A stretch of DNA of 64,000 nt from an uncultured Pseudomonadales bacterium (GTDB taxonomy: Bacteria > Pseudomonadota > Gammaproteobacteria > Pseudomonadales > Azotimanducaceae), in the NCBI GenBank assembly GCA_958296165.1, contig OY282447.1, positions 1,922,001 to 1,986,000 of the forward strand, given 5' to 3'. How positions within the stretch are numbered: position 1 is the stretch's first letter; every line of letters starts with the position of its first letter. Position numbers and translations under genes: made by a program. Shown here in pieces: positions 11,277 through 20,420 of this stretch. The notes under the pieces are model-generated. The model was given only the letters and a program-made list of their open reading frames with translations, did no database searches and was not told the origin of the DNA.

Positions 11277-12822
11277 CGCACCGGAGCAGCTAGACGCCTG
11301 GCGGCGTCTCGGCACTCTAGCGCAGAGCGTTGTCGCGGCGCCGCGGGGCCGCTCCTCGACGCCTCTCAGCGGCGGTTCGGAGCGCTTGGGCCCGCTGCTG
11401 ATCGACTACTCCAAACAGCGCCTCGACGACGAGAGCAAGCGAGCGCTCGTGGCCCTGGCCGAACAGAGCGAACTGCCGGCCGCGATCGCGAAATTGTGCG
11501 CCGGAGAGCCCGTCAACGTGACGGAGAACCGGGCCGCGCGGCACATGGATTTGCGCATGTCCGCGAACGCGAAGGCCGAAGTGGCCGATGAGCGGCGGCG
11601 GTTTCTCGCTTTGGCCGAGAGCGTGCGGAACGGCACGTGGCGAGGCACCACCGGCCGCCCCGCCGCAGCGGTGGTTCACATCGGCATCGGCGGCTCGCAT
11701 TTGGGCCCCGAGCTGGTCGTAGACGCCCTTGCGCCGGCAGCAACAGGGCCCGAAGTCCGCTTCCTCGCCAACATGGACGGCCACGCCGTCAACGCCGCGC
11801 TGGCTGGCCTGGATCCAGCAACCACGCTGGTCGTCATCGCTTCCAAGAGCTTCACCACGTTGGAGACGATGCTCAACGCCGCCGCGGTGAAGAGTTGGTT
11901 CTTGGAGCGCACCTGCGACCCCGGCGCAATCGCCCATCATTTCGTCGCCGTAACGGCCAACACCGCCGCCGCGGAGCAATTCGGCGTGCCGCAAGCTGGC
12001 TGCTTTCGCCTTTGGGACTGGTTGGGCGGGCGCTTCTCGTTGTGGTCGGCGGTGGGCCTGCCCATCGCCATCGCACTAGGCAGCGAGGCTTTTGAAGAGC
12101 TCCTTGCCGGCGCCCATGCGGTAGACGAGCACTTGCGCAGCGCGCCGCTGCACCGAAACGTCCCCGTGCTGCTGGCGCTGCTGCAGATCTGGAATACCAA
12201 CTTTCTGGGCGCGAGCAGCCACGCGGTGCTGGCCTACGACCGGAGGCTGAAGCTGCTGCCGGACTACTTGCAGCAGTTGGAGATGGAGAGCAACGGCAAA
12301 TCCGTGCGCCTCGATGGCGAGCGCGCGACGACGCACACCTGCCCGGTGATCTGGGGCGGCGAGGAGAGCAACGGCCAGCACGCCTTTCATCAGTTGCTGC
12401 ACCAGGGCACGCGGGCGTTTAGCGCCGACCTCATCGCTTGCGCCAAGCCGGCCCACGACTTGCCGAACCACCATGCTTGGCTGCTCGCCAACTGCTTGGC
12501 GCAAAGCAAGGCGATGCGCGAAGGCCGTGCCGCCGACGAGCCCCATCGCCGTGTGGAAGGCGGTCATCCGTGTACTACCATCCTGCTCGATGAGCTGACG
12601 CCGCGCGCCCTCGGTGCGTTGCTGGCTCTCTATGAGCACAAGGTCTTTTGCGCCAGCGCGATCTGGCAGATCAACCCGTTCGACCAATGGGGCGTGGAAC
12701 TGGGCAAGGAACTCGCCGCGCCGATCTACGCACGCCTACGCGGCAAGGGCAAATCGGCCACGCAAGATCCTTCGACGGAGGCGCTTGCCAACGCAATCAG
12801 GAGCCAAAACCGCGTTCTCTAG
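11257..12822 (+). CDS. pgi: Glucose-6-phosphate isomerase
   Basis: The enzyme interconverts glucose-6-phosphate and fructose-6-phosphate in the cytoplasm. The 521-residue product contains VTENRAARHMDLR, VVHIGIGGSHLGPELV, the PGI signature GGRFSLWSAVGLPIAI, MESNGKSVR, WGGEESNGQHAFHQL and, near the end, the conserved lysine region NPFDQWGVELGK. It is slightly shorter than E. coli Pgi, which is normal for the family. The start overlaps the panC end, so panB-panC-pgi is probably one transcript. Confidence 0.96.
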   Translation: MSAWTSSAPEQLDAWRRLGTLAQSVVAAPRGRSSTPLSGGSERLGPLLIDYSKQRLDDESKRALVALAEQSELPAAIAKLCAGEPVNVTENRAARHMDLRMSANAKAEVADERRRFLALAESVRNGTWRGTTGRPAAAVVHIGIGGSHLGPELVVDALAPAATGPEVRFLANMDGHAVNAALAGLDPATTLVVIASKSFTTLETMLNAAAVKSWFLERTCDPGAIAHHFVAVTANTAAAEQFGVPQAGCFRLWDWLGGRFSLWSAVGLPIAIALGSEAFEELLAGAHAVDEHLRSAPLHRNVPVLLALLQIWNTNFLGASSHAVLAYDRRLKLLPDYLQQLEMESNGKSVRLDGERATTHTCPVIWGGEESNGQHAFHQLLHQGTRAFSADLIACAKPAHDLPNHHAWLLANCLAQSKAMREGRAADEPHRRVEGGHPCTTILLDELTPRALGALLALYEHKVFCASAIWQINPFDQWGVELGKELAAPIYARLRGKGKSATQDPSTEALANAIRSQNRVL

Positions 12823-12857
12823 GCGCTCTCCAGACTTTTACGCCGTGGCTGATCCGT

Positions 12858-15800
12858 CTAGGCGTGGGTGTTGACGGCGTCGATCGAGAAAGCGAGCCTT
12901 TGGCCGTCGATCATGGCCTCGAACTCTCTGCCTTCGCTAAGCGTGGGTTCGAGCTCCGTCGCCAACGTTTCGCCAGCGACATATGCGCCGTGTGCGGCGA
13001 CAGCCTGAGCGAGCGTCGCGTCGCCGCGATAGCCGATGCGAATGCGGTCGCTCACCGCCAAGCCGCTGTCTCGGCGCGCCCGCTGTACGGAGTGGACGAA
13101 CTCCCGCGCCCAGCCCTCGCGCACCAAGTCGTCGTCCAAATCGCAGCTCAAGTCGATGGAAACCGCGCCGTTGGAGATGGCGTTCGTGCCGGGCCGAGCG
13201 GCCCGGAAGACGTCGATCTCTTGCGCATCGAACGTCTCGCCGCCCAGTTCGATGGCACCCCGTTCTTGCAGCGCTTCGATGCCCGCCGCATCGAGTGCTT
13301 GGATCAGCGCCTGAAACTCCCGCATGCGCTTGCCTAGGCGTCTGCCGAGGGCCGGGAAATTGGGCTTGGCGCGCAGCGCGATGTACTTCGATTCGTCCGT
13401 ATCGTATGCCACCTCCTTCACGTTGAGCTCCGCCTTTACGTAGTTCTCCAAGCTGCGGATTTCTTCGAGCAGGGCCTCGTCGCGGTGGACGATGGACACT
13501 CGGCGCAGCGGCGTGCGCAGGCCGATCTTCGCTTCCTCGCGCTTGCTGCGGCCGAGTTCGATCACCTGCTGCATGCGCACGACCGCAGCTTCCAAGAGCG
13601 GCTGTTTGAGCGAGTGCTCCGCCTCCGGATAGCTGCAAAGATGGACGGAGACGGGCTGTGCCGCATCTTCGCCAGCGAGCTTGGCGAGTGCTTGAAAGAT
13701 GTGCTCGGAGAGGAACGGCGCGAACGGCGCCATGGCCACGGAGAGCTCCCGCACGGCGGTGTAGAGGGTGCTGTAGGCGGCGACCTTGTCGACGCCGACA
13801 TCCTCGGCCCAAAAGCGCGCGCGATTCAAACGGATGTACCAGTTGGTGAGATCGGCGATGAACGAGAACAGCGCCGGCACCACGTTGTAGAGCCGATAGC
13901 GCTTCATCTCGGCGGCGATGTTGGATTTCAACGTTTGCAGCCGGGAGACGATCCACTGGTCCAGGATGTTCTCGCCGGGGCGGATGCCCTTGGTGGGCGT
14001 CCATTGGCCCAGGATGTTCTCGCCACGGTGGATGCCCTTGGCGGGCGTCCATTGGTCCAACGAGGCGTAGGTCTGCAAGAACGAGAAGGCGTTGTACCAG
14101 GGCAACAAGGCGCGCCGCACCATGTCGCGCACGCCGCGGTCGGCGAAACGCTGTTCCTCGGCGCGGACCAGACCTGAGTTGATGAGGTAGAGGCGCAGGG
14201 CGTCCGCGCCGTAGGTCTCCATGAGCTCATCCGGCGGCGTGTAGTTGCGCAGGCTCTTGGACATCTTCTTGCCGTCCTCGGCCAGCACCATGCCGTTCAC
14301 GATCACGTTGCGGAAGGCGGGCTTCTCGAACAAGGCGGCGGCGAGCACCATCAGCGTGTAGAACCAGCCGCGCGTTTGATCCAAGCCTTCGGCGATGTAT
14401 TCGGCCGGAAACCCTTGCGCGAAAACGCGCTGATTCTCGTACGGGTAGTGCAGCTGCGCGTAGGGCATCGAGCCGGATTCGAACCAGCAATCCAGCACCT
14501 CCTCCACGCGCCGGTAGACGCCGGCTTCGCCGGCGACCTCGAAGGTGAGCGGGTCTACGTTCTCGCGGTGCAAGTCGTCCACGCGCACGCCGGTAAGCTG
14601 CTCGAGTTCGTCCAGCGAGCCTATGCAGCGTGTACTGCCGGTCGCGTCGTTCACCCAGATCGGCAGCGGCGTGCCCCAGACCCGATTGCGCGAGATGGCC
14701 CAATCGATCGCGTCCTTGATCCAGTTGCCGAAGCGTCCGTGCTTGATGTGCTCCGGCACCCAGCGCACTTGCTCGTTGGTGGCGGTGAGAACATCACGCA
14801 AACCGGTCACGCGCACGAACCAGGATGGCACGGCGCGATAGATGAGGGGCTGGTCCGTGCGATAGCAGTGTGGATAGCTGTGGACGATGGTGGCGCGTTC
14901 GTAGATGGCGCCGTCGGCTTGCAGGTGGCGAATGATGTGCGGGTCCGCTTCCTTGACGAACTGGCCAGCGAAATCGCGCACTGCGTCGGTAAAGTGGCCG
15001 CCCATGGTTACCGGGCAGGCGAAAGCATCGATGCCAGCGGCTTGCAGCACGCGCAGATCGTCTTCGCCGAAGGCGGGCGCCTGATGCACCAGGCCCGTGC
15101 CTTCGTCGGTGGTGACGTAGTCGTCCGCCACTACTACGAACGCGCCGCGCTCGCGCTCTTGCTCGAAGTAGCCGAACAGCGGCCGATAGCGGCGGCCAAC
15201 CAGCTCGGCGCCCTTCATATGCGTTTCCACCGTCAGCGCCGGATGGCGAGCTCGATACTCAGGCAGGCGCGCCTCGGCCAGATAGAAGGCAACCCCTGCT
15301 TCGGCGTCCGCTACGCGCACGTAGTCCACCCGTGGGTGTACGCAAACCGCCAGATTGGCGGGCAGCGTCCACGGCGTGGTGGTCCACGCGGCTAGATGGG
15401 CGTCCTCATCCTCGAGCGCGAACAACACGGTTACGGACGGGTCTTGCACGTCCATGTAGTTCTGCCCGGCCTCGAAGTTGGCAAGCACCGTCTCCAAGGC
15501 GGTGGATACCGGCATCACCTTGAAGCCTTGGTAGATCAGCCCCTTGTCCCAAAGCTGCTTGACCACCCACCAGACCGACTCCATGTACCAGGTGTCCATG
15601 GTTTTGTAGTCGTCGTCGAAATCCACCCAGCGGCCAAGGCGGGTGATGGTCTTGCGCCACTCGGCTACGTAGCGCTCGACGATGGCGCGACATTCCGCGT
15701 TGTAGCCAGCCACGCCCAGTTTCGAGACAGTTTCCTTGGCCGACATGCCGAAGGTCTTGTCGATCTCCTGTTCGATGGGCAGGCCGTGGCAGTCCCAGCC

Positions 15801-16076
15801 GAAGCGGCGCAGAACGTGGCGGCCTTGCATGGTCCAATAGCGCGGCACCACGTCTTTGAGCACCGAGCCAACGAGGTTGCCGTGATGCGGCCGGCCGGTG
15901 GCGAACGGCGGGCCATCGTAGAAGATGTAGGGCTTGCCGTGCGCGGTGGCGGCGAGCGAACGCTGGAACACATCGTGGCGCTCCCAGAGATCGAGCATGT
16001 CGTGCTCCATCGCTACGAAGGAGAAGGATGGGCGAGATTCCAAGCTGTGCTCGGCCGGGTCGGCTGGCGACGCCAT
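12858..16076 (-). CDS. ileS: Isoleucyl-tRNA synthetase, eukaryotic-like (type 2)
   Basis: The 1072-residue class I synthetase has FYDGPPFATGRPHHGN (HIGH motif HHGN, residues 64-67) and GKKMSKSLRNYTPP (KMSKS near 600). The N-terminal WERHDVFQRS and MEHDMLDLW context, and the absence of a C-terminal zinc-finger Cys set, match the eukaryotic-like IleS2 group rather than the E. coli type. Residues 674-705 hold a 16-residue tandem duplication not expected in the family. The ATG follows an AAGGAG ribosome site. The usual ribF and lspA neighbours are absent. Confidence 0.95.
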   Translation of the reverse strand: MASPADPAEHSLESRPSFSFVAMEHDMLDLWERHDVFQRSLAATAHGKPYIFYDGPPFATGRPHHGNLVGSVLKDVVPRYWTMQGRHVLRRFGWDCHGLPIEQEIDKTFGMSAKETVSKLGVAGYNAECRAIVERYVAEWRKTITRLGRWVDFDDDYKTMDTWYMESVWWVVKQLWDKGLIYQGFKVMPVSTALETVLANFEAGQNYMDVQDPSVTVLFALEDEDAHLAAWTTTPWTLPANLAVCVHPRVDYVRVADAEAGVAFYLAEARLPEYRARHPALTVETHMKGAELVGRRYRPLFGYFEQERERGAFVVVADDYVTTDEGTGLVHQAPAFGEDDLRVLQAAGIDAFACPVTMGGHFTDAVRDFAGQFVKEADPHIIRHLQADGAIYERATIVHSYPHCYRTDQPLIYRAVPSWFVRVTGLRDVLTATNEQVRWVPEHIKHGRFGNWIKDAIDWAISRNRVWGTPLPIWVNDATGSTRCIGSLDELEQLTGVRVDDLHRENVDPLTFEVAGEAGVYRRVEEVLDCWFESGSMPYAQLHYPYENQRVFAQGFPAEYIAEGLDQTRGWFYTLMVLAAALFEKPAFRNVIVNGMVLAEDGKKMSKSLRNYTPPDELMETYGADALRLYLINSGLVRAEEQRFADRGVRDMVRRALLPWYNAFSFLQTYASLDQWTPAKGIHRGENILGQWTPTKGIRPGENILDQWIVSRLQTLKSNIAAEMKRYRLYNVVPALFSFIADLTNWYIRLNRARFWAEDVGVDKVAAYSTLYTAVRELSVAMAPFAPFLSEHIFQALAKLAGEDAAQPVSVHLCSYPEAEHSLKQPLLEAAVVRMQQVIELGRSKREEAKIGLRTPLRRVSIVHRDEALLEEIRSLENYVKAELNVKEVAYDTDESKYIALRAKPNFPALGRRLGKRMREFQALIQALDAAGIEALQERGAIELGGETFDAQEIDVFRAARPGTNAISNGAVSIDLSCDLDDDLVREGWAREFVHSVQRARRDSGLAVSDRIRIGYRGDATLAQAVAAHGAYVAGETLATELEPTLSEGREFEAMIDGQRLAFSIDAVNTHA
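13961..14056 (-). repeat. Two tandem 48-bp repeats inside ileS
   Basis: Units 13961-14008 and 14009-14056 are nearly identical. In protein they read QWTPAKGIHRGENILG and QWTPTKGIRPGENILD. The repeat is exactly 16 codons, so the frame is kept. It sits between the catalytic domain and the anticodon-binding domain, just before the segment LDQWIVSRL. It looks like a recent duplication. Confidence 0.93.
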
Positions 16077-16197
16077 GACGGGAACTCCTTGAAGTGCTTA
16101 CCGGCGGAAACTGCGGCGCAATGAGCAAAGACTGCATTGTAGCCGGGCAGCGCGGGTTAGACTACGCCGACACGCTCGACCTACGGCACGGCGCTTC

Positions 16198-16761
16198 ATG
16201 AAGCAGCTCATCGACTTCCTGCCCATCATCGCCTTTTTCGGCGTCTATCTGGCTGCGGACATCTACATCGCCACCATCGCGCTGATGGCGGCCGCGGCTC
16301 TGCAGGTGGCTTTCTTCAAGCTGAGGGGCTGGCGCGTCAACGGCCAAATGTGGGTGGTGTTCTGGTGCGCGCTGGCATTCGGCGCGATGACGCTCGCGTT
16401 CCGCGATTCCCTGTTCATCATGTGGAAGCCCACCGTCGTGTACTGGATCATGGCGGTCGCCATCGCCGGCAGCCGTTTCGTGGGCAAGGGCGACCATGTG
16501 CAACGGGCGCTGGGCAAGGTGCTTGTGCTGCCGGACCGCGCTTGGCGCGCGCTGTCCTGGGGCTGGGCGGCAGGGATGCTGCTGGCCGGCGTCGCCAACA
16601 TCCTCGTCGCCTACCAGTTCAGCGAGGGCGCATGGGTTGCCTACAAGCTCGCGTCCGCGTTCGCCATCCCCGTGCTGCTCACGATTGGCAGCTTCGGCTA
16701 CTTGGCGGCGAGCGGCCAGATGCCGAACTTCGCGGCCGACGCGGAGTCCGCCTCGTCGTGA
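16198..16761 (+). CDS. yciB: Inner-membrane septation protein A homologue
   Basis: The 187-residue integral membrane protein has about five hydrophobic helices and the family hallmarks MKQLIDFLPIIAFFGVY, FRDSLFIMWKPTVVYW and a late WVAYKL. YciB/IspZ proteins are involved in envelope integrity and septation in proteobacteria. The exact activity is unknown. The TGA overlaps the GTG of pdxJ, so the two are translationally coupled. Confidence 0.93.
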   Translation: MKQLIDFLPIIAFFGVYLAADIYIATIALMAAAALQVAFFKLRGWRVNGQMWVVFWCALAFGAMTLAFRDSLFIMWKPTVVYWIMAVAIAGSRFVGKGDHVQRALGKVLVLPDRAWRALSWGWAAGMLLAGVANILVAYQFSEGAWVAYKLASAFAIPVLLTIGSFGYLAASGQMPNFAADAESASS

Positions 16762-17573
16762 CCGCCCTGTCCGTCAACGTCAACAAGATCGCCTGGCTGC
16801 GCAATGCGCGCGGCGGCAGTCGGCCGGACGTCGTCAGCGCCGCGCGAACGGCGCTCAACGCCGGCGGCAACGGCATCACCGTGCATCCGCGCCCGGACCG
16901 AAGGCACATTCGCTACGACGACGTCTACGCCTTGAAGAAACTTGTGAACGCCTACCTTGGCGCGGAGTTCAACATCGAGGGGAATCCCGCCGCGGCCCGG
17001 CGCGATGGCTATCCCGGCTTCGATCACTTCATTGAAACCGTGCGGCCGCAGCAATGTACGCTGGTGCCGGACGACGACGACCAGCTCACCTCCGACCACG
17101 GCTGGGATTTGACCGACGCAGGCACGCTGGCGGCAGCGGCGGCGCTGATCGCCCGCTACCAGGGTTGGGGCGTGCGCGTGAGCCTGTTCATGGATCCGGT
17201 GCCGGAACAGATCACGCGCGCCAAGCACGCCGGCGCAGATCGCATCGAGCTCTACACCGGCCCGTATGCGGACGTAGTGGAGGCTCGCGGCATCGACGAT
17301 CCGCAAACCACTGCCGCTTTGACGGCCTACGGCGAGGCCGTTCGCCATGCGACGCGACTCGGCCTGGCGGTGAATGCCGGCCACGATCTGAACTTGGTCA
17401 ACTTGGCGCGTTTTCTGGCGCTCGGCGACATCGCCGAAGTCTCCATCGGCCACGCGCTTGTTGCCGATGCACTGGTGTTCGGGTTGGCGAACGCCGTCGA
17501 ACGCTATCTCGCGATCTGCCGAGCTTCGGGCGACCGGGAGCAGAAACCATGCGCCTTGGCCGCTGCATCCTAG
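16758..17573 (+). CDS. pdxJ: Pyridoxine 5'-phosphate synthase
   Basis: PdxJ condenses 1-deoxyxylulose-5-phosphate with 3-amino-2-oxopropyl phosphate to make the vitamin B6 ring. From the GTG at 16758 the product is 271 residues: LSVNVNKIAWLRNARGG, GITVHPRPDRRHIRYDDV, FNIEGNP, VSLFMDPVPEQI, ADRIELYTGPYA, LAVNAGHDLNL and EVSIGHALVADAL. It is somewhat longer than E. coli PdxJ at the C-terminus. The start overlaps the yciB stop as GTGA, and its end overlaps the next gene by 25 bases. Confidence 0.95.
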   Translation: MTALSVNVNKIAWLRNARGGSRPDVVSAARTALNAGGNGITVHPRPDRRHIRYDDVYALKKLVNAYLGAEFNIEGNPAAARRDGYPGFDHFIETVRPQQCTLVPDDDDQLTSDHGWDLTDAGTLAAAAALIARYQGWGVRVSLFMDPVPEQITRAKHAGADRIELYTGPYADVVEARGIDDPQTTAALTAYGEAVRHATRLGLAVNAGHDLNLVNLARFLALGDIAEVSIGHALVADALVFGLANAVERYLAICRASGDREQKPCALAAAS

Positions 17574-18130
17574 GCGCGGCTTGCGTCTGCGCAGCCCTGA
17601 CCGCAAAGCTGGCGCCGATGCCCAAGCCCAATGTCGAGATCGTTACCAACGTGGGCTCGATGACCGTGGAGCTCTGGCCCGAGCAAGCGCCACAGACGGT
17701 GGAAAACTTCCTGAAGCTGGTGGACGGCGGTTTCTACGAGGGCACTATCTTCCACCGCGTGATCGCCGGCTTCATGATCCAGTGTGGCGGCTACGAAGCC
17801 GACATGACCTACCGCGAGGCGCCAAACAAGGTCGTCAACGAATCTGCCAACGGTGCCCGCAACCTGCGCTGGACCGTGGCGATGGCGCGTCATGCCCACC
17901 CCGATTCGGCGGACTCTCAGTTCTACATCAACCTCGGCGACAACCCGCACTTGGATGCGCAAGAGGGCGTGCCTGGCTACACCGTGTTCGGCCGGTTGAT
18001 AGCGGGTCGGGATGTGGCGGAGGCCATCGAGCTGGCGGAAACCGGCGTTGTCGAAGGCAGCCCGGACGTGCCGATCGAGCCGATCGTCATCCAGGCCGTG
18101 CGCCGCGTCGGCCTTGACCATGCCGATTAG
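17549..18130 (+). CDS. Cyclophilin-type peptidyl-prolyl isomerase, probably exported
   Basis: The 193-residue product starts with a positively charged, Ala- and Cys-rich stretch (MRLGRCILGAACVCAALTAK) that resembles a signal peptide. A cyclophilin domain follows with YEGTIFHRVIAGFMIQCGG, SQFYINLGDN, GYTVFGRLIAG and the C-terminal PIEPIVIQAV. It should isomerise prolyl bonds in the periplasm, like PpiA. An internal ATG at MPKPNVEIV would give a cytoplasmic PpiB-like form, so the location is uncertain. It overlaps pdxJ. Confidence 0.9.
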   Translation: MRLGRCILGAACVCAALTAKLAPMPKPNVEIVTNVGSMTVELWPEQAPQTVENFLKLVDGGFYEGTIFHRVIAGFMIQCGGYEADMTYREAPNKVVNESANGARNLRWTVAMARHAHPDSADSQFYINLGDNPHLDAQEGVPGYTVFGRLIAGRDVAEAIELAETGVVEGSPDVPIEPIVIQAVRRVGLDHAD

Positions 18131-18160
18131 CCCCAAAGACCGACAACGGACGCCTATGCC

Positions 18161-18685
18161 ATGAACCATGCACGCCTGGCGCGGAACGCCAAGACCATCG
18201 TCGCCACTGTGGTGATCGCGGCCCTGTTCGCCGCGGTCGCGACGCAGATATACGCCCTCGCAGTACCCACCGCCAACGCGCTGCCGCTGCTGGCGCTGTT
18301 CTTCGTTGTCGGTGTTTGCGTCGCTTGGATCATGGTGCGGTTGGAGGCCCGCAGGCAGCGGGCGGAGCACAGCCAAGGGCACGCCCTGGCCGGCGAGCGC
18401 GGCAAGGCGGCGGCCGTGGATCGTACAGAAGCACCGGCAGCCACAGCGGTTTCTGATGCGCCGGCGGCCGAGGCGGAACGCGAAACCGGCACCGTAAAGT
18501 GGTTCGATCGCAAGAGAGCCTACGGCTTCATCGTCCGTTCCGACGGCGAGGAGATTTTCGTCCACCAGCACTCCGTCCGCCGCCAAGGCCAGTCGCGCCC
18601 GGCCCTCAACGAAGGCCAGACGGTGAGCTTCGTCGCGGTAGAACGCAAACGCGGCTGGCAAGCCGACGACGTCGTCGGCGAGTGA
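18161..18685 (+). CDS. Membrane-anchored cold-shock-domain protein
   Basis: The 174-residue protein has two hydrophobic helices (about 13-33 and 39-60), an Ala/Glu-rich linker and a C-terminal cold-shock domain (GTVKWFDRKRAYGFIV, then EIFVHQHSV). The aromatic RNA-binding residues of RNP1 (YGFIV) and RNP2 (IFVHQ) are present. It would place a nucleic-acid-binding domain at the inner membrane. The role is unknown. Its stop overlaps the argS start as GTGA. Confidence 0.85.
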   Translation: MNHARLARNAKTIVATVVIAALFAAVATQIYALAVPTANALPLLALFFVVGVCVAWIMVRLEARRQRAEHSQGHALAGERGKAAAVDRTEAPAATAVSDAPAAEAERETGTVKWFDRKRAYGFIVRSDGEEIFVHQHSVRRQGQSRPALNEGQTVSFVAVERKRGWQADDVVGE

Positions 18686-20373
18686 ATCTCAAAGCGCTTA
18701 TCGCAGACCGCCTGGCGGCGGGGTTTGCCCGCGCAGGCGCCGGCGACGCGCCGGCGGCCGTCGGCCCTGCCACTCGTGCGGAGTTCGGCGACTATCAGGC
18801 CAACGGCGCGATGGGTGCCGCCAAGCGCTTGGGGCTTGGGCCGCGCGAGCTGGCACAACGCGTTATCGATGGCACCGACTTCGCAGGCATCGCGGCGCGC
18901 TGCGCGGTAACCGGCCCCGGCTTCATCAGCCTCACCGTAGCCGACGAGCTGCTCGCGGACGCATTGGCAGATCGGCGAATCCAACCCTTGCCGGCCGCGA
19001 AGGTAGTGATGGACTACTCCAGCCCCAACCTCGCCAAGGAGATGCAGGTGCATCACCTGCGCAGCACCATCATCGGCGACGCCATCGCCCGCGTGCTCGA
19101 AGCGCTGGGCTGCGAGGTGATTCGCCAGAACCACGTCGGCGACTGGGGCGCGCAGTTCGGCCGCTTGGTGGCGCATCTGAACGACTGCGGCGAGGATGCG
19201 GTGCATCTTGCGGACCTGGAACGCTTCTATACGCAAGCGAGTGCTCGGGTGGACGAGGACCCGGCCTTCGCCGCTCGGGCTCGGCGAGTGGTGGTGGATC
19301 TGCACACGGGCGACGCTGCGACACTGGCTCGCTGGCGGCGCTACATCGACGTCTCGTTGGCGCACTGCCAGGCGGTCTACGAGGCATTGGGCGTGAGTCT
19401 CCGCCCTTCGGACGTGCGCGGCGAAAGCGCCTACAACGGCGACCTCGCCGCCGTCGTAGCAGATTTGGCCGCCAAGGGGTTGATCACCGAGTCTGACGGC
19501 GCACTGTGCGTCTTTCTCGACGAGTTCAAGGGCAAGGACGGCAGCACGGTGCCGGTGATCGTACGCAAGTCGGACGGCGCCTATCTGTATCACTCGACGG
19601 ACTTGGCCGCGCTGCGCTACCGTGCCGAGACGCTCGGCGCCGACCGCGTGCTGTACATCGTCGATGCGCGGCAAAGCCTGCACTTTCGCCAACTCTTCGC
19701 GCTCGCCAAGGCTGCCGGCTACGGCGCGGGGGTCTCCTTCGAGCATCATCCGTTCGGCACCATGCTCGGCGCCGACGGCCGTCCTTTCAAGACCCGCCGG
19801 GGCGGCGGCACGCGGCTCTTGGACTTGCTCGATGAAGCTACCGTTCGAGCCGGTCGACTGGTACAGGCGAAGAACCCGACGCTCGATGCGGCCACGACGG
19901 ATCGCGTGGCGCGGGCGCTCGGCGTCGGTGCGGTGAAGTACGCCGACCTCTCCAAGAATCGCACCAGCGACTATGTCTTCAGCTGGGACGACATGCTCTC
20001 ATTGGAAGGCAATACGGCCCCCTATCTACAGTACGCCTACGCCCGCATCCAGAGCCTGTTCGCCAAGGCCGGCATACCCGTCGAAGCCGCCGAGCCGCCG
20101 CTCGGCCCGCTTGCGACAGCGGAGGAACACGCTTTGGCGCTGCAGCTGGCGCGCTTTCAGGAGACGCTGGAGCAGGTGGCAGCAACCGTGATGCCGCACC
20201 ACTTGTGCAGCTACCTCTACGATCTGGCGGCAGCGTTCATGCGCTTCTACGAGCGCTGCCCGGTGTTGGACAGCGATTTGCGCAACAGCCGCCTGCTGCT
20301 CAGCCGCCGCAGCGCCGAGACCCTGGCCACGGGCCTCGGCTTGCTGGGCATCGACACTGTGGATCGGATGTAA
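18682..20373 (+). CDS. argS: Arginyl-tRNA synthetase
   Basis: From the GTG at 18682 the product is 563 residues. It contains YSSPNLAKEMQVHHLRSTII (HIGH region, about 113-132), RQNHVGDWGAQFGRL, DEFKGKDGSTVPVIVRKSDG, YLYHSTDLAALRYR, and GTMLGADGRPFKTRRGG in place of KMSKS. The family signature HxGH reads QVHH here. The anticodon-binding DALR domain ends with LLGIDTVDRM. It is translationally coupled to the cold-shock protein gene. Confidence 0.95.
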   Translation: MNLKALIADRLAAGFARAGAGDAPAAVGPATRAEFGDYQANGAMGAAKRLGLGPRELAQRVIDGTDFAGIAARCAVTGPGFISLTVADELLADALADRRIQPLPAAKVVMDYSSPNLAKEMQVHHLRSTIIGDAIARVLEALGCEVIRQNHVGDWGAQFGRLVAHLNDCGEDAVHLADLERFYTQASARVDEDPAFAARARRVVVDLHTGDAATLARWRRYIDVSLAHCQAVYEALGVSLRPSDVRGESAYNGDLAAVVADLAAKGLITESDGALCVFLDEFKGKDGSTVPVIVRKSDGAYLYHSTDLAALRYRAETLGADRVLYIVDARQSLHFRQLFALAKAAGYGAGVSFEHHPFGTMLGADGRPFKTRRGGGTRLLDLLDEATVRAGRLVQAKNPTLDAATTDRVARALGVGAVKYADLSKNRTSDYVFSWDDMLSLEGNTAPYLQYAYARIQSLFAKAGIPVEAAEPPLGPLATAEEHALALQLARFQETLEQVAATVMPHHLCSYLYDLAAAFMRFYERCPVLDSDLRNSRLLLSRRSAETLATGLGLLGIDTVDRM

Positions 20374-20420
20374 GGCGATAGCACCTGGGCGGCGACGCCG
20401 GTCAAGCCTTGGCCTTCGCG

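Noticed and set aside
13961-14056. CRISPR-like repeat
   Set aside because: Only two adjacent units without spacers, in frame inside ileS. It is a coding tandem duplication.
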